A stretch of 64,000 bases of DNA from Pseudomonas putida NBRC 14164 (GTDB lineage Bacteria; Pseudomonadota; Gammaproteobacteria; Pseudomonadales; Pseudomonadaceae), in the NCBI RefSeq assembly GCF_000412675.1, contig NC_021505.1, forward strand, positions 434,001 to 498,000, read 5' to 3'. Position numbers and translations under genes: made by a program. Position 1 is the first letter of the stretch. Each line of letters starts with the position of its first letter. A model generated the notes under the pieces. The model did no database searches, had not been told where the DNA came from, and saw only the letters and a list, made by a program, of their open reading frames with translations. Positions 18,165-26,739 of the stretch are shown here, in pieces.

Positions 18165-19121
18165 TTATTTGGGAACGACGTTGACCCACCATTGGGTATG
18201 CCGCTCGATCTTCACCGGCAAGGGCGGCACCAACGACTCCAGCGCCAGGTTGGTGTTGGTCAGCGGGAAGCTGCCGGTCACGCGCAGGTCGGCGACTTGC
18301 TCGTCTACCCCCAGGTGGCCGCTGCGGTACTTGCCCAGTGCGGCCAGCAGGTCGCCCAGCCGCACGTTGTCCACCACCAGCATGCCGCGGGTCCAGGCAT
18401 CGGCCCCGACCGGTACTGCGCCGACCTGGCCGAGGCCGTTGGCGTTCATCAGTACCTGCTGGCCTTCGCGCAGCACTTGCTCGTCGCCACTGTTGTGCGG
18501 CATGGCTGCGACCGAGGCTTGCAGTACTTCCAGGCGTGTACCGTCGGCTTCGCGGCGCACCAGGAAGCGCGTGCCTAAAGGCCGCAGGCGGCCATCGTCG
18601 GTGCGTACCAGCAGCGGGCGCGGGTCCTGGTGGCCGGTTTCGACCGAGATCTCGCCCTGGTGCAGCACGATTACCCGCTGCTCGCCGGCGTAGTCGATGT
18701 CTACGGCGGTGTGGGTGTTCAGGCTCAGCAGTGTGCCGTCTTCCAGGCGCAGGGTACGCAGCTCGCCGGTAGCGGTACGCTGGTCGGCCAGCCAGTAGCT
18801 TGGGGCCAGCGACGGTGCGCCGACCCAGGCTAGCAGCGACCCGAGCAGGAACATGCCAGCAAGCCCGCCGCCCACATTGCCGATGCGTCGACGCAGGCTG
18901 GTGCGTGATTGCAGCAACGCCTGGCGTGCCGGGCCGGCCGCGGCGCTGACGCGCTGGTCCATGGCGCCGAGCTGGCGCCAGGCACGCGCGTGTTCTTCGC
19001 TGGCGGCATGCCAGCGCATGAATTCGTTGCGTTCATCGGGCGTGCCGCTGGCGTCGCCGAGGCTGAGTTTCCAGGCGATGGCAGCTTCCAGTACCTGGGA
19101 CGAAACCGGTGCGTTGCTCAC
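18165..19121 (-). CDS. FecR-type anti-sigma factor
   Basis: This inner-membrane regulator holds the ECF sigma factor until the receptor signals. The 318-residue protein has a DUF4880-like cytoplasmic start (residues 8-55 with WHAASEEHARAWRQL), a membrane segment near 85-103, and a periplasmic FecR domain (about 110-205) followed by the C-terminal STN-like fold. The GTG start at 19121 overlaps the sigma-factor stop (GTGA), so the pair is translationally coupled. An upstream ATG would extend it into the sigma gene and is less likely. Confidence 0.9.
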   Translation of the reverse strand: MSNAPVSSQVLEAAIAWKLSLGDASGTPDERNEFMRWHAASEEHARAWRQLGAMDQRVSAAAGPARQALLQSRTSLRRRIGNVGGGLAGMFLLGSLLAWVGAPSLAPSYWLADQRTATGELRTLRLEDGTLLSLNTHTAVDIDYAGEQRVIVLHQGEISVETGHQDPRPLLVRTDDGRLRPLGTRFLVRREADGTRLEVLQASVAAMPHNSGDEQVLREGQQVLMNANGLGQVGAVPVGADAWTRGMLVVDNVRLGDLLAALGKYRSGHLGVDEQVADLRVTGSFPLTNTNLALESLVPPLPVKIERHTQWWVNVVPK

Positions 19122-19636
19122 GTCGGTTCCCCGTACAGGGCCACATAGCACTGGCGCATGCCTTGGGCGATGTACTGGCGCACCCGCGACACCGACACAC
19201 CCAGGCGCTCGGCGATTTCGCCATGGCCCATGCCGTCCAGGCGGTTGTGCAGGAATGCCGCCCGGGCCTTGCTCGACAGCTTGCCGAGCAGCCGGTCGAT
19301 GGCCTTGAGGTCTTCGAGGATCAGCAGCTGCACTTCCGGGGAAGGTTGTTCGGCTTCCGGGATCAGCGCCAGCTCGGCCAAATAGGCCTGTTCCAGCGCG
19401 GCGCGGCGAAAGTGGTCGAACATCAGCCCTTTGGCCACGGCGGCCAGAAACGCACGGGGTTCGCGGGGCGTGTCCAGCTGCTCACGGCCGAGCAGGCGCA
19501 CGAAGGTGTCCTGGCTCAGGTCTTCGGCACGTTGGCGGCAGGCCATGCTGCGTTGCAGCCAGGCGAGCAGCCAGCCGCGGTGGTCGCGGTACAGCGCACC
19601 GACCAGATCGGCGTGTGGGCTCTGTGCTGAAGACAA
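19118..19636 (-). CDS. ECF sigma factor, FecI type
   Basis: This 172-residue sigma-70-family protein has region 2 (RDHRGWLLAWLQR and DLSQDTFVRLL, residues 17-50) and region 4 with the helix-turn-helix GHGEIAERLGVSVSRVRQYI near 138-157. It starts the sigma-FecR-receptor cell-surface signalling set and should activate the receptor promoter. A Fur-box-like sequence lies about 30 bp upstream, as expected for iron-starvation sigma factors. Confidence 0.93.
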   Translation of the reverse strand: MSSAQSPHADLVGALYRDHRGWLLAWLQRSMACRQRAEDLSQDTFVRLLGREQLDTPREPRAFLAAVAKGLMFDHFRRAALEQAYLAELALIPEAEQPSPEVQLLILEDLKAIDRLLGKLSSKARAAFLHNRLDGMGHGEIAERLGVSVSRVRQYIAQGMRQCYVALYGEPT

Positions 19637-19664
19637 GCAGCGTCCCCCCGGAACGAATGCATTA

Positions 19665-19683
19665 ACTAACGATAATTATTCGC
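19665..19683 (-). promoter_or_regulatory. Candidate Fur box upstream of the ECF sigma gene
   Basis: On the minus strand the sequence GCGAATAATTATCGTTAGT matches about 12 of 19 positions of the classical Fur box. It lies 29-47 bp upstream of the sigma-factor start codon, the usual place for a Fur operator over the promoter. Confidence 0.6.
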
Positions 19684-19751
19684 GATTGTTGCAGAGGGGA
19701 GGGGGTGGGTGCAATGGACGCTTATCGGATTGCCACCATGGAAAAGGCTGA

Positions 19752-19888
19752 TGGCCCAATCGCCGGCAAGCCAGCTCCCACAGGGATCGTATGATTTTCA
19801 AGCCTTGTGCAGCCCTGTGGAGCAGGTGTCGAGTACTTTTCAGGGGTTGTGCAGTACCGTGGGAGCTGGCTTGCCGGGGATTGGGCCA
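19752..19888. repeat. Inverted REP-like pair (GCCGGCAAGCCAGCTCCCAC type)
   Basis: Two GCCGGCAAGCCAGCTCCCAC-type repeats in opposite orientation are separated by about 80 bp. They occupy most of the gap between the ECF sigma gene and the exonuclease gene; no gene is visible there. Confidence 0.75.
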
Positions 19889-19905
19889 GTCAGGCCAATG
19901 CAAAG

Positions 19906-20616
19906 CTACAGGCCATGACTCTGTGCTTTGCGCCGCCGCCACCCACGCAACCGCTGCTCCAGTTGCAACGGGCTGTCCAGCTGCTGGCGCCGGGCCTGGC
20001 TGAACAGTATCAGCGCCAGCTCTGCGGTCACCTGGGCATCGGCACTGGCATGGTGGCGCTCTTCCACCTGCAAACCAAACCGCGCCACCCAGTCATCCAG
20101 CCCGGCCTCGCGCAGCACCGTGTCGGGGTTTAGCATCGGCGCCAGTTCGGCAACGTCGAGGAACAGTGACTGCAGACGATGCCCAAGGCTTTCCTTCAGC
20201 GCACGGGCCAGCATGCGCTGGTCGAAGGGCGCATGAAACGCCAGCACCGGGCTGTTGCCAATGAAATCGAGCAAGTCGAGCAGGGCCTCGGCCGGGTCGC
20301 AACCGGCGGCAAGGGCGCCGGGGCCCAGGCCATGAATCAGCACGCTGGCGTTGGTCTTCTGCAAAGGCCTGTGCAGGGTGCGTTCGAACTGCTGGGCAAA
20401 ATCGATGGCGCCGTCTTCGATGGCCACTGCGCCAATCGACAATACCTGGTCCCGGTTGGGGTTGAGCCCGCTGGTTTCCAGGTCCAGCACCACCCAGCGC
20501 TGTTCACGCAGGGTGCATACCCCCAGCGGCGTGGGCTTGGGCAACCGGCTCAGGCGCTGGCGTGTGGCGGGGTCCAGTTCGGGCGCGCTGGGGCGTAGCC
20601 AGGTGAACAGGCTCAT
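19906..20616 (-). CDS. DEDDh 3'-5' exonuclease, DNA polymerase III epsilon-like
   Basis: This 236-residue RNase T/DnaQ-type exonuclease has ExoI motif VLDLETSGLN (D and E near residues 45-47), ExoII around FHAPFDQRML and ExoIII HHASADAQVTAEL. It is longer at the N-terminus than plain exonuclease domains. Its start overlaps the stop of the cNMP/CBS/DUF294 gene, a pairing seen in many pseudomonads and vibrios near acetate-utilisation genes. It is not the replicative proofreading subunit by context. Its substrate is unknown. Confidence 0.9.
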   Translation of the reverse strand: MSLFTWLRPSAPELDPATRQRLSRLPKPTPLGVCTLREQRWVVLDLETSGLNPNRDQVLSIGAVAIEDGAIDFAQQFERTLHRPLQKTNASVLIHGLGPGALAAGCDPAEALLDLLDFIGNSPVLAFHAPFDQRMLARALKESLGHRLQSLFLDVAELAPMLNPDTVLREAGLDDWVARFGLQVEERHHASADAQVTAELALILFSQARRQQLDSPLQLEQRLRGWRRRKAQSHGL

Positions 20617-22550
20617 AGCTGGTACCGCAGGGCCAGGCTGCTTTGCAGGCGCTGGGCCTGGCGCAGCGCCTCGCGCAGGATGCGCCGGTCCAGGTGGTTG
20701 AGGCTGTCCGGGTCGAGGCGGTTGGAGTAAGGCAGGTTGTCGCGAGCCTGGCGCTGGTGCTGCTGCATGCGGGTTTGCTGGATGAAGTGGTAAGCCTCTT
20801 CATAGGCCGCGCCATCCAGTGGCTCGATCACGCCCTTGGCCACCAGCTGGCGCAGCCGCTCCAGGGTGTTGCAGGCACCGACGCCATTGGCCAACGCCAA
20901 TAGCCGGGCACCGTCGACGAAGGGCGTCAGGCCCTGAACCTTGAGGTCGAGGGTGGCGGCCTTGTCATTGCCCTGGCGGGTCAGCACGAACTCGCGCAGG
21001 CGGCCCACCGGCGGGCGCTGGCGCAAGGCGTTTTCCGCCAGCATGCGCTGGAAGATGCGGTTGTCGGCCACTTGGTCCAACAGGCGTTGGCGCAGTTGTT
21101 CGCAACCTTGCTCATCGCCCCACACCACGCGCAGGTCGAAGTAGATGCTCGAGCCCAGCAGGTTCTCCGGGCTGGCTTCACGAACAAAGCCGGCAAAGCG
21201 CCGTGCCCACTCGCTGCGTGACAGGCACAGGTCAGGGTTGCCGGCCATGACGTTGCCCTTGCACAGGGTAAAGCCGCACTGGGCCAGGCACTGGTTGATG
21301 TACTGCGCCAGCGGCAGCAGGCGGGCACGGATGGCGTCGGCTTCAGCGCTGTCGGCGGCTTCGAAGAGGATGCCGTTGTCCTGGTCGGTGTGCAGGGTCT
21401 GCTCGCGGCGTCCTTCGCTGCCAAAGCACAACCAGCTGAACGGCATGCCCGGGTCGCCGCGCTCGGCCAGCGCCAGCTCGATCACCCGGCACACGGTGTG
21501 GTCGTTGAGCAGGGTGATGATCTGGGTGATCTGCGTGGACGATGCGCCATGGGCCAGCATGCGCTCCACAAGCTGGCTGATTTCCCCGCGCAGCGAGACC
21601 AGAGTGTCCAGCCGAGGCGCATGGCGGATGGTGCGCGCCAGGTGCACCAGGTCGACCCGTTGCAGCGAGAACAGGTCACGCTCGGAAACCACCCCGCACA
21701 AGCGCCGGTTTTCCACCAGGCACACGTGGGCGATATGCCGCTCGGTCATGGCCATGGCCGCGTCGAAGGCGCTGGCCTGAGGGCTGAGGTAGAAGGGTTT
21801 GACCGTCATGTGCCGCTCGATGGGCGCGCCCAGGTCGGCATCCGCCGAGGCCACCACCTGGCGCAGGTCGCGCAGGGTGAAGATGCCGGTGGGGTAGCGC
21901 TGCGCGTCGACCACCACGATGCTGCCGACCTGCTGCTCGTGCATCAGCCGCACGGCTTCGCGCAGCGGGGTTTGTGCCGTGCACACCACCGGGTGACGCA
22001 TGGCCAGCTCACCCAAGGGCGTGTTCAGCGAATACTGGGTGCCGAGGGTTTCCACAGCGCGCTGTCGTACCTGCTGGTTGACCTGGTCGAGCAGGCTGCT
22101 GACCCCGCGCAGGGCAAAATCCCGAAACACTTCAGACATCGAGAACACGCGGATGAACGCGGCCTTGTTCAACTGCAGGCAGAACGTATCTTCGCCGGCC
22201 AGGTGCTCGGTGCGTGTGGCTCGCTCGCCCAGCAGGGCGGCGAGCGGGAAGCACTCGCCACTGGTGATTTCGAAGGTGGTTTCCACGCCAGGCTTGACCA
22301 GGTGCTGGCGCTCGCCAACCACGCGGCCCTGTTTAACGATGTAGAAGTGCTCAACCGGCCCGTCGGCAGGTTTGACGATGCTTTCGCCGCAGGCATAGAA
22401 GCGCAGCTGGCACTGCTCGACCAGGTAGGCCAGGTGGCTGTGCTCCATCTGGTTGAACGGCGGAAAGCGCTGCAGGAACTGCAGGGTGCCTTGGATGTTC
22501 TGCAGTACTGCTGTCCTGCCCGCCTGGCTGTAGGCGTCCTTTTTGCTCAT
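20613..22550 (-). CDS. cNMP-binding / CBS-pair / DUF294 nucleotidyltransferase-like protein
   Basis: This 645-residue cytoplasmic protein has an N-terminal cyclic-nucleotide-binding-type domain (about 25-140), two CBS motifs (about 170-290, with VGSIVVVDAQRYPTGIFTLRD) and a DUF294 nucleotidyltransferase-like domain (GSEGRREQTLHTDQDNGILF near 385) with its C-terminal helical domain. The GSxGRxE and DxD-type residues of the nucleotidyltransferase fold are present. The architecture implies sensing of an adenine nucleotide, but the reaction is unknown. It is coupled by a 4-base overlap to the exonuclease downstream. Confidence 0.9.
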   Translation of the reverse strand: MSKKDAYSQAGRTAVLQNIQGTLQFLQRFPPFNQMEHSHLAYLVEQCQLRFYACGESIVKPADGPVEHFYIVKQGRVVGERQHLVKPGVETTFEITSGECFPLAALLGERATRTEHLAGEDTFCLQLNKAAFIRVFSMSEVFRDFALRGVSSLLDQVNQQVRQRAVETLGTQYSLNTPLGELAMRHPVVCTAQTPLREAVRLMHEQQVGSIVVVDAQRYPTGIFTLRDLRQVVASADADLGAPIERHMTVKPFYLSPQASAFDAAMAMTERHIAHVCLVENRRLCGVVSERDLFSLQRVDLVHLARTIRHAPRLDTLVSLRGEISQLVERMLAHGASSTQITQIITLLNDHTVCRVIELALAERGDPGMPFSWLCFGSEGRREQTLHTDQDNGILFEAADSAEADAIRARLLPLAQYINQCLAQCGFTLCKGNVMAGNPDLCLSRSEWARRFAGFVREASPENLLGSSIYFDLRVVWGDEQGCEQLRQRLLDQVADNRIFQRMLAENALRQRPPVGRLREFVLTRQGNDKAATLDLKVQGLTPFVDGARLLALANGVGACNTLERLRQLVAKGVIEPLDGAAYEEAYHFIQQTRMQQHQRQARDNLPYSNRLDPDSLNHLDRRILREALRQAQRLQSSLALRYQL

Positions 22551-22576
22551 GAAACTGACCGTATCGCTACGCCGAA

Positions 22577-22596
22577 CTATATATATCTATATATAG
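22577..22596. promoter_or_regulatory. AT-only near-perfect 20-bp palindrome upstream of the CBS/DUF294 gene
   Basis: CTATATATATCTATATATAG is self-complementary except at its central pair and lies 27-46 bp upstream of the start codon. In a GC-rich genome this is unusual and could be an easily melted -10 region or an operator. No regulator is known to me for it. Confidence 0.4.
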
Positions 22597-22757
22597 GTGC
22601 CGGCCTTGTTGTTCTCTGCCTCCATGGTCGGCTTGCGGCGGGGTGGTGCCCATTGGACGTAAGTCTATGAACGCCCCTGTCAAAGACCCGACGAAAGGCG
22701 AAACGGGTTACGCGAGTAATGTGGTCCTAAGGCTGAAGCGGAATTTTTTTTGACGAG

Positions 22758-23207
22758 ATGAGCATGCCTGAGCACACCGACATCCTGAGCGACGCCGAGC
22801 GTGAGGCCTTGGCCGTGGTAAGTGCGCCTGTGGCGCCCAGGCCGTTGGTGCTGATCGTTGATGACAATCCGGTGAACAGCGAGGCCCTTGGCTATTTCCT
22901 GAAAAGCAGGGGTATCGACAGCATGATCGCCGATGGTGCCCAAGAGGCATTATGGAAGCTGCACTGGGAGCCGAGGATCGCACTGATGATCACGGATCTG
23001 CGCATGGAGCCCTGGGACGGGATCGACTTGATCCGCCAGGTAAGGGAGTCGAAGTGGGCAGCGTTGTCGATCATCGTGGTGTCGGGCGACACTGATGTGA
23101 AAGAGGCCGTGGACGTGATGCACCTGGGGGTGGTGGATTTCCTGCTCAAGCCGGTCGACCTGGGCAAGCTGCTGGAACTGGTGAAGAAGGAACTGAAAAT
23201 CGAGTAA
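22758..23207 (+). CDS. Stand-alone response-regulator receiver protein
   Basis: This 149-residue protein has an unconserved N-terminal 28 residues and then one receiver domain: acidic pair VDD near residue 36, phospho-acceptor aspartate in MITDLRM near 80, the serine of VVSGD and the lysine of LLKPVD near 130. No output domain follows, so it must act through a partner or as a phosphate sink. No histidine kinase gene is adjacent. A second ATG two codons in is an equally good start. A REP pair follows. Confidence 0.85.
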   Translation: MSMPEHTDILSDAEREALAVVSAPVAPRPLVLIVDDNPVNSEALGYFLKSRGIDSMIADGAQEALWKLHWEPRIALMITDLRMEPWDGIDLIRQVRESKWAALSIIVVSGDTDVKEAVDVMHLGVVDFLLKPVDLGKLLELVKKELKIE

Positions 23208-23220
23208 GTAGTGGCCTGCT

Positions 23221-23315
23221 CCGGCCTCATCGCCGGCAAGCCAGCTCCCACAAGGACCGCACAGATTTCAAAGCCTGTGCAGTTCCTGTGGGAGCTGGCT
23301 TGCCGGCGAAAGGAC
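23221..23315. repeat. Inverted REP pair between receiver gene and glcB
   Basis: Two GCCGGCAAGCCAGCTCCCAC-type copies lie in opposite orientation between two convergent genes. Confidence 0.88.
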
Positions 23316-23345
23316 CGCACAGCGGCCCTCGTTCGCAGGTGTTAC

Positions 23346-25523
23346 TTACAACCCGTTACGCGCCTTGAACTCGCGGCGACGGCGGTGCAGCACCGGCTCG
23401 GTGTAGCCGTTCGGCTGCTTGCCACCTTCCACCACCAACTCTACAGCCGCCTGGAACGCGACGTTGTCGTCGAAGTTCGGCGCCATCGGGCGGTACAGGG
23501 CGTCACCGGCGTTCTGCTGGTCGACCACCACGGCCATGCGCTTGAGGCTTTCCAGCACCTGATCCTGGCTGACCACGCCATGGCGCAGCCAGTTGGCCAG
23601 CAACTGGGCAGAAATGCGCAGGGTGGCACGGTCTTCCATCAGGCCGACGTTGTTGATGTCCGGCACCTTCGAGCAACCCACACCCTGGTCGATCCAGCGC
23701 ACCACGTAGCCGAGGATGCCCTGGGCGTTGTTGTCCAGCTCGTTGCGGATTTCTTCGTCCGACCAGTTGGTGTCGGCGGCCAGCGGGATGGCGAGGATGT
23801 CGTCCACCGATGCCGGGGTACGCGAGGCCAGCTCACGCTGGCGCGCCTGTACGTCCACCTTGTGGTAGTGCAGGGCGTGCAGGGTGGCGGCAGTCGGCGA
23901 CGGCACCCAGGCGGTGTTGGCACCGGCCAGCGGGTGGGCGATCTTCTGCTCGAGCATGGCAGCCATCAGGTCGGGCATGGCCCACATGCCTTTGCCGATT
24001 TGCGCACGGCCTTGCAGGCCGGTGGCCAGGCCAACGTCGACGTTGTTGTTTTCGTAGGCACCGATCCACTTCTCGTTTTTCATGGCGCCTTTGCGCACCA
24101 CGGCGCCGGCTTCCATCGAGGTGTGGATTTCATCGCCAGTGCGGTCGAGGAAACCGGTGTTGATGAACGCTACGCGCTCGGCGGCAGCCTTGATGCAGGA
24201 CTTGAGGTTGACCGTGGTACGGCGCTCCTCGTCCATGATGCCGACCTTGACGGTGTTGCGTGGCATGCCCAGCAGGCCTTCGACCTGGCTGAAGATTTCG
24301 GCGGCGAAAGCGACTTCTTCCGGGCCATGCATCTTCGGCTTGACGATGTACACGCTGCCGGTGCGGGTGTTCTTGCGGCTGGTGTTGCCGTTGAGGTTGT
24401 GCAGGGCGATCAGGTTGGTGAACAGGCCGTCCTGGATACCTTCGGGGATTTCGTTGCCCTGGGCATCGAGGATCGCCGGGTTGGTCATCAGGTGGCCAAC
24501 GTTACGCACGAACAGCAGCGAACGGCCGTGCAGGGTCACGCTGCCGCCATTGGGCGCGGCGTACTCGCGGTCCGGGTTCATGGTGCGGGTGAAGGTTTTG
24601 CCACCCTTGCTCACGGTTTCGGCCAGGTCGCCTTTCATCAGGCCCAGCCAGTTGCGGTAGACGATAACCTTGTCGTCGGCGTCGACGGCGGCAACCGAGT
24701 CTTCGCAGTCCATGATGGTGGTCAGTGCCGATTCCATCAGGATGTCTTTCACGCTGGCGGCGTCGGTGCTGCCAACCGGGGTGTTGGCATCGACCTGGAT
24801 TTCGAAGTGCAGGCCGTTGTGCTTGAGCAGCACGGCGGTTGGTGCGGCGGCGTCACCGTGGAAGCCGATGAGCTGGGCGTCGTCACGCAGGCCGCTGTTG
24901 CTGCCGCCTTTCAGGGCAACAACCAGCTTGCCGCCTTCGATGCGGTAGCCGGTGGAGTCGACGTGCGAGCCGGCAGCCAGTGGCGCAGCCTCGTCGAGGA
25001 AGGCGCGGGCGAAGGCGATGACCTTGTCGCCACGGACCTTGTTGTAACCCTGGCCTTTTTCGGCGCCGCCTTCATCGCTGATGGCGTCGGTACCGTACAG
25101 GGCGTCATACAGCGAACCCCAGCGTGCGTTGGCGGCGTTCAGGGCGAAGCGGGCGTTCATTACCGGCACCACCAGCTGCGGGCCGGCCATGTGGGCGATT
25201 TCTTCGTCCACGTTCTGGGTGGTGGCCTGGAAATCGTCGGCTTGTGGCAGCAGGTAGCCGATTTCCTGGAGGAATGCTCTATAGGCGACGGCGTCGTGGG
25301 CCTGGCCTTTGCGTGCCTGATGGTAGGCGTCGATCTTGGCTTGCAGCTCGTCGCGCTTGGCGAGCAGGGCTTTGTTCTTTGGAGCGAGGTCATTGATGAT
25401 CTTCTCTGCACCCGCCCAGAACTGCTCGGCGACGATGCCGGTCCCGGGAATGGCTTCGTTGTTCACGAAGTCGTACAGGACCTTGGCGACCTGAAGGCCA
25501 CCGACTTGAACGTATCCAGTCAT
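23346..25523 (-). CDS. glcB: Malate synthase G
   Basis: GlcB condenses glyoxylate with acetyl-CoA to malate in the glyoxylate shunt and glycolate utilisation. The 725 residues match the monomeric G isoform. The start [20 protein letters not shown] follows a GTGAGG ribosome site; a GTG/ATG four codons upstream is open but unsupported. The catalytic core includes [32 protein letters not shown] and [18 protein letters not shown]. It stands alone and is divergent from the GcvR-like gene. Confidence 0.97.
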   Translation of the reverse strand: MTGYVQVGGLQVAKVLYDFVNNEAIPGTGIVAEQFWAGAEKIINDLAPKNKALLAKRDELQAKIDAYHQARKGQAHDAVAYRAFLQEIGYLLPQADDFQATTQNVDEEIAHMAGPQLVVPVMNARFALNAANARWGSLYDALYGTDAISDEGGAEKGQGYNKVRGDKVIAFARAFLDEAAPLAAGSHVDSTGYRIEGGKLVVALKGGSNSGLRDDAQLIGFHGDAAAPTAVLLKHNGLHFEIQVDANTPVGSTDAASVKDILMESALTTIMDCEDSVAAVDADDKVIVYRNWLGLMKGDLAETVSKGGKTFTRTMNPDREYAAPNGGSVTLHGRSLLFVRNVGHLMTNPAILDAQGNEIPEGIQDGLFTNLIALHNLNGNTSRKNTRTGSVYIVKPKMHGPEEVAFAAEIFSQVEGLLGMPRNTVKVGIMDEERRTTVNLKSCIKAAAERVAFINTGFLDRTGDEIHTSMEAGAVVRKGAMKNEKWIGAYENNNVDVGLATGLQGRAQIGKGMWAMPDLMAAMLEQKIAHPLAGANTAWVPSPTAATLHALHYHKVDVQARQRELASRTPASVDDILAIPLAADTNWSDEEIRNELDNNAQGILGYVVRWIDQGVGCSKVPDINNVGLMEDRATLRISAQLLANWLRHGVVSQDQVLESLKRMAVVVDQQNAGDALYRPMAPNFDDNVAFQAAVELVVEGGKQPNGYTEPVLHRRRREFKARNGL

Positions 25524-25706
25524 TGCTTGCCTCACTCTGCTCAGCTATTTCGCTCTTCTGTATTAAGCCTGTAGCGCTTCTCTAAACACGGCACCAGTGC
25601 GTGCCCCCGGGTTGTACCGGGCGCGGCTGGGTGCGGCTTGCCAGACGGGCCGGCAGGCAGTGTGCGTATTTTCACAGGCGCCTTGGCAGACATCCAAACG
25701 ACGTTT

Positions 25707-25732
25707 TGTAGTCCGCGCCACGGGATACTACA
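25707..25732. promoter_or_regulatory. TGTAGT-N14-ACTACA inverted half-sites in the glcB/gcvR-like gap
   Basis: The two half-sites are identical to those of the aceE palindrome but are 14 bp apart instead of 3, a difference of about one helical turn. They lie 184-209 bp upstream of glcB. Whether the same regulator binds is speculative. The rest of the 25524-25972 gap shows no gene. Confidence 0.35.
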
Positions 25733-25972
25733 TGAAGCAGTAGGCGGGGCAAAATCAGACTAAAAGCGCCGTTATGCGACCCGTTGGTCGCGTATGGTCA
25801 CGCTGGGAGTGGGTATGTTCGCAAAAAACAGGTGGATTGTTCCAGATAAATCTTGAAACAGTACACGATTCGTTGTGCTGGCCGCCCTGCGGCAGGTTGC
25901 CGCGCCTTGCCTATACTGAGTCGATCCCCCGATTTTCTGCCGCCGGGCGCGGTCCGACACGAGGAAGGGCTT

Positions 25973-26491
25973 GTGGATCATCTTGTACTGACTGTTATCG
26001 CCCCTGACAAGGCTGGCCAGGTCGAACGCATTGCCCAGTGCATCGCCGACCACAGTGGCAACTGGCTGGAAAGCCGCATGTCGCGTATGGCCGGGCAGTT
26101 TGCCGGCATCCTGCGGGTGGCGGTGCCGGCTGAGAATTACGCTGAACTGGTGGCATCGTTGCAGGGGCTGGCCCGGTATGACATTCGCGTGCTGATTGCC
26201 GAGAGCGGCATCGAGCCGTCGTGTACCTGGAAGCCGATTGCCATGGAACTGGTGGGGAATGACCGGCCGGGGATCGTGCGGGACATTACCCGGTTGCTGG
26301 CGGATCTTGGGGTGAACCTTGAGCGGTTTACCACTGAGGTGCGGCCGGCACCGATGAGCAGCGAGCCGCTGTTTCATGCCGATGCATTGCTGGCGCTGCC
26401 GTTGACCTTGCCGCTGGAAGAACTGCAGCAGCGGCTGGAGAGGCTGGCGGATGATCTGATCGTGGAGTTGAAGTTGCGGGCGGAGGATTGA
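25973..26491 (+). CDS. Two-ACT-domain regulatory protein (GcvR-like)
   Basis: This 172-residue protein consists of two ACT domains: VLTVIAPDKAGQVERIAQCI from about residue 4 and MELVGNDRPGIVRDITRLLA from about residue 92. That is the architecture of GcvR, which antagonises GcvA at glycine-cleavage promoters, probably after glycine binding. The GTG at 25973 has GAGGAAGG just upstream. A longer frame to 25853 is open, but its translation is unlike the family. Confidence 0.82.
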   Translation: MDHLVLTVIAPDKAGQVERIAQCIADHSGNWLESRMSRMAGQFAGILRVAVPAENYAELVASLQGLARYDIRVLIAESGIEPSCTWKPIAMELVGNDRPGIVRDITRLLADLGVNLERFTTEVRPAPMSSEPLFHADALLALPLTLPLEELQQRLERLADDLIVELKLRAED

Positions 26492-26554
26492 TTCGGGATC
26501 GCCGGGGCCGCATCGCAGCCCCTTGCGGTTATCCCGATATCACGGGGAAGGCCC

Positions 26555-26563
26555 TGTGGATAA
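26555..26563 (-). other. Perfect DnaA box (TTATCCACA)
   Basis: TGTGGATAA on the plus strand is an exact DnaA 9-mer on the minus strand. It lies in the 248-bp gap between the convergent GcvR-like and rarD genes. A second identical box in the same orientation follows 113 bp later. Confidence 0.6.
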
Positions 26564-26590
26564 CCTGGGGGTGTACCTCTCTACCCCAGG
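26564..26590. repeat. Hairpin CCTGGGG...CCCCAGG beside the first DnaA box
   Basis: A 7-bp perfect stem with a 13-base loop directly abuts the DnaA box. No T-run follows, so it is a poor intrinsic terminator. It may belong to the same structure as the DnaA boxes. Confidence 0.45.
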
Positions 26591-26667
26591 CCCTCTGTGC
26601 CCTGCGCAGTTTTGATCAAAAAACATCCAGTAATCAGGAGCTTGTGCACAAAGCACGGGGACGAGGG

Positions 26668-26676
26668 TGTGGATAA
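26668..26676 (-). other. Second perfect DnaA box (TTATCCACA)
   Basis: This is an exact 9-mer in the same orientation as the box at 26555. A TTGTGCACAA palindrome at 26642-26651 lies between them; each strand of it matches the DnaA consensus at seven of nine positions. Confidence 0.6.
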
Positions 26677-26691
26677 CCTTTGGAGATGTCG

Positions 26692-26737
26692 CTGCAGGCC
26701 GCGAACCGCATGGCCTGCAGAGTTTTGATCGTTTTTT
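26692..26737 (+). terminator. Probable terminator of the GcvR-like gene
   Basis: The inverted repeat CTGCAGGCC...GGCCTGCAG has an 11-base loop and is followed by a T-rich stretch including TTTTTT. The T-run is several bases away from the stem, so efficiency is uncertain. Confidence 0.45.
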
Positions 26738-26739
26738 GA

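Noticed and set aside
19906..20616. Replicative proofreading subunit dnaQ
   Set aside because: The context with a cNMP/CBS/DUF294 protein and the divergent length indicate an accessory exonuclease; the genuine dnaQ normally lies next to rnhA.
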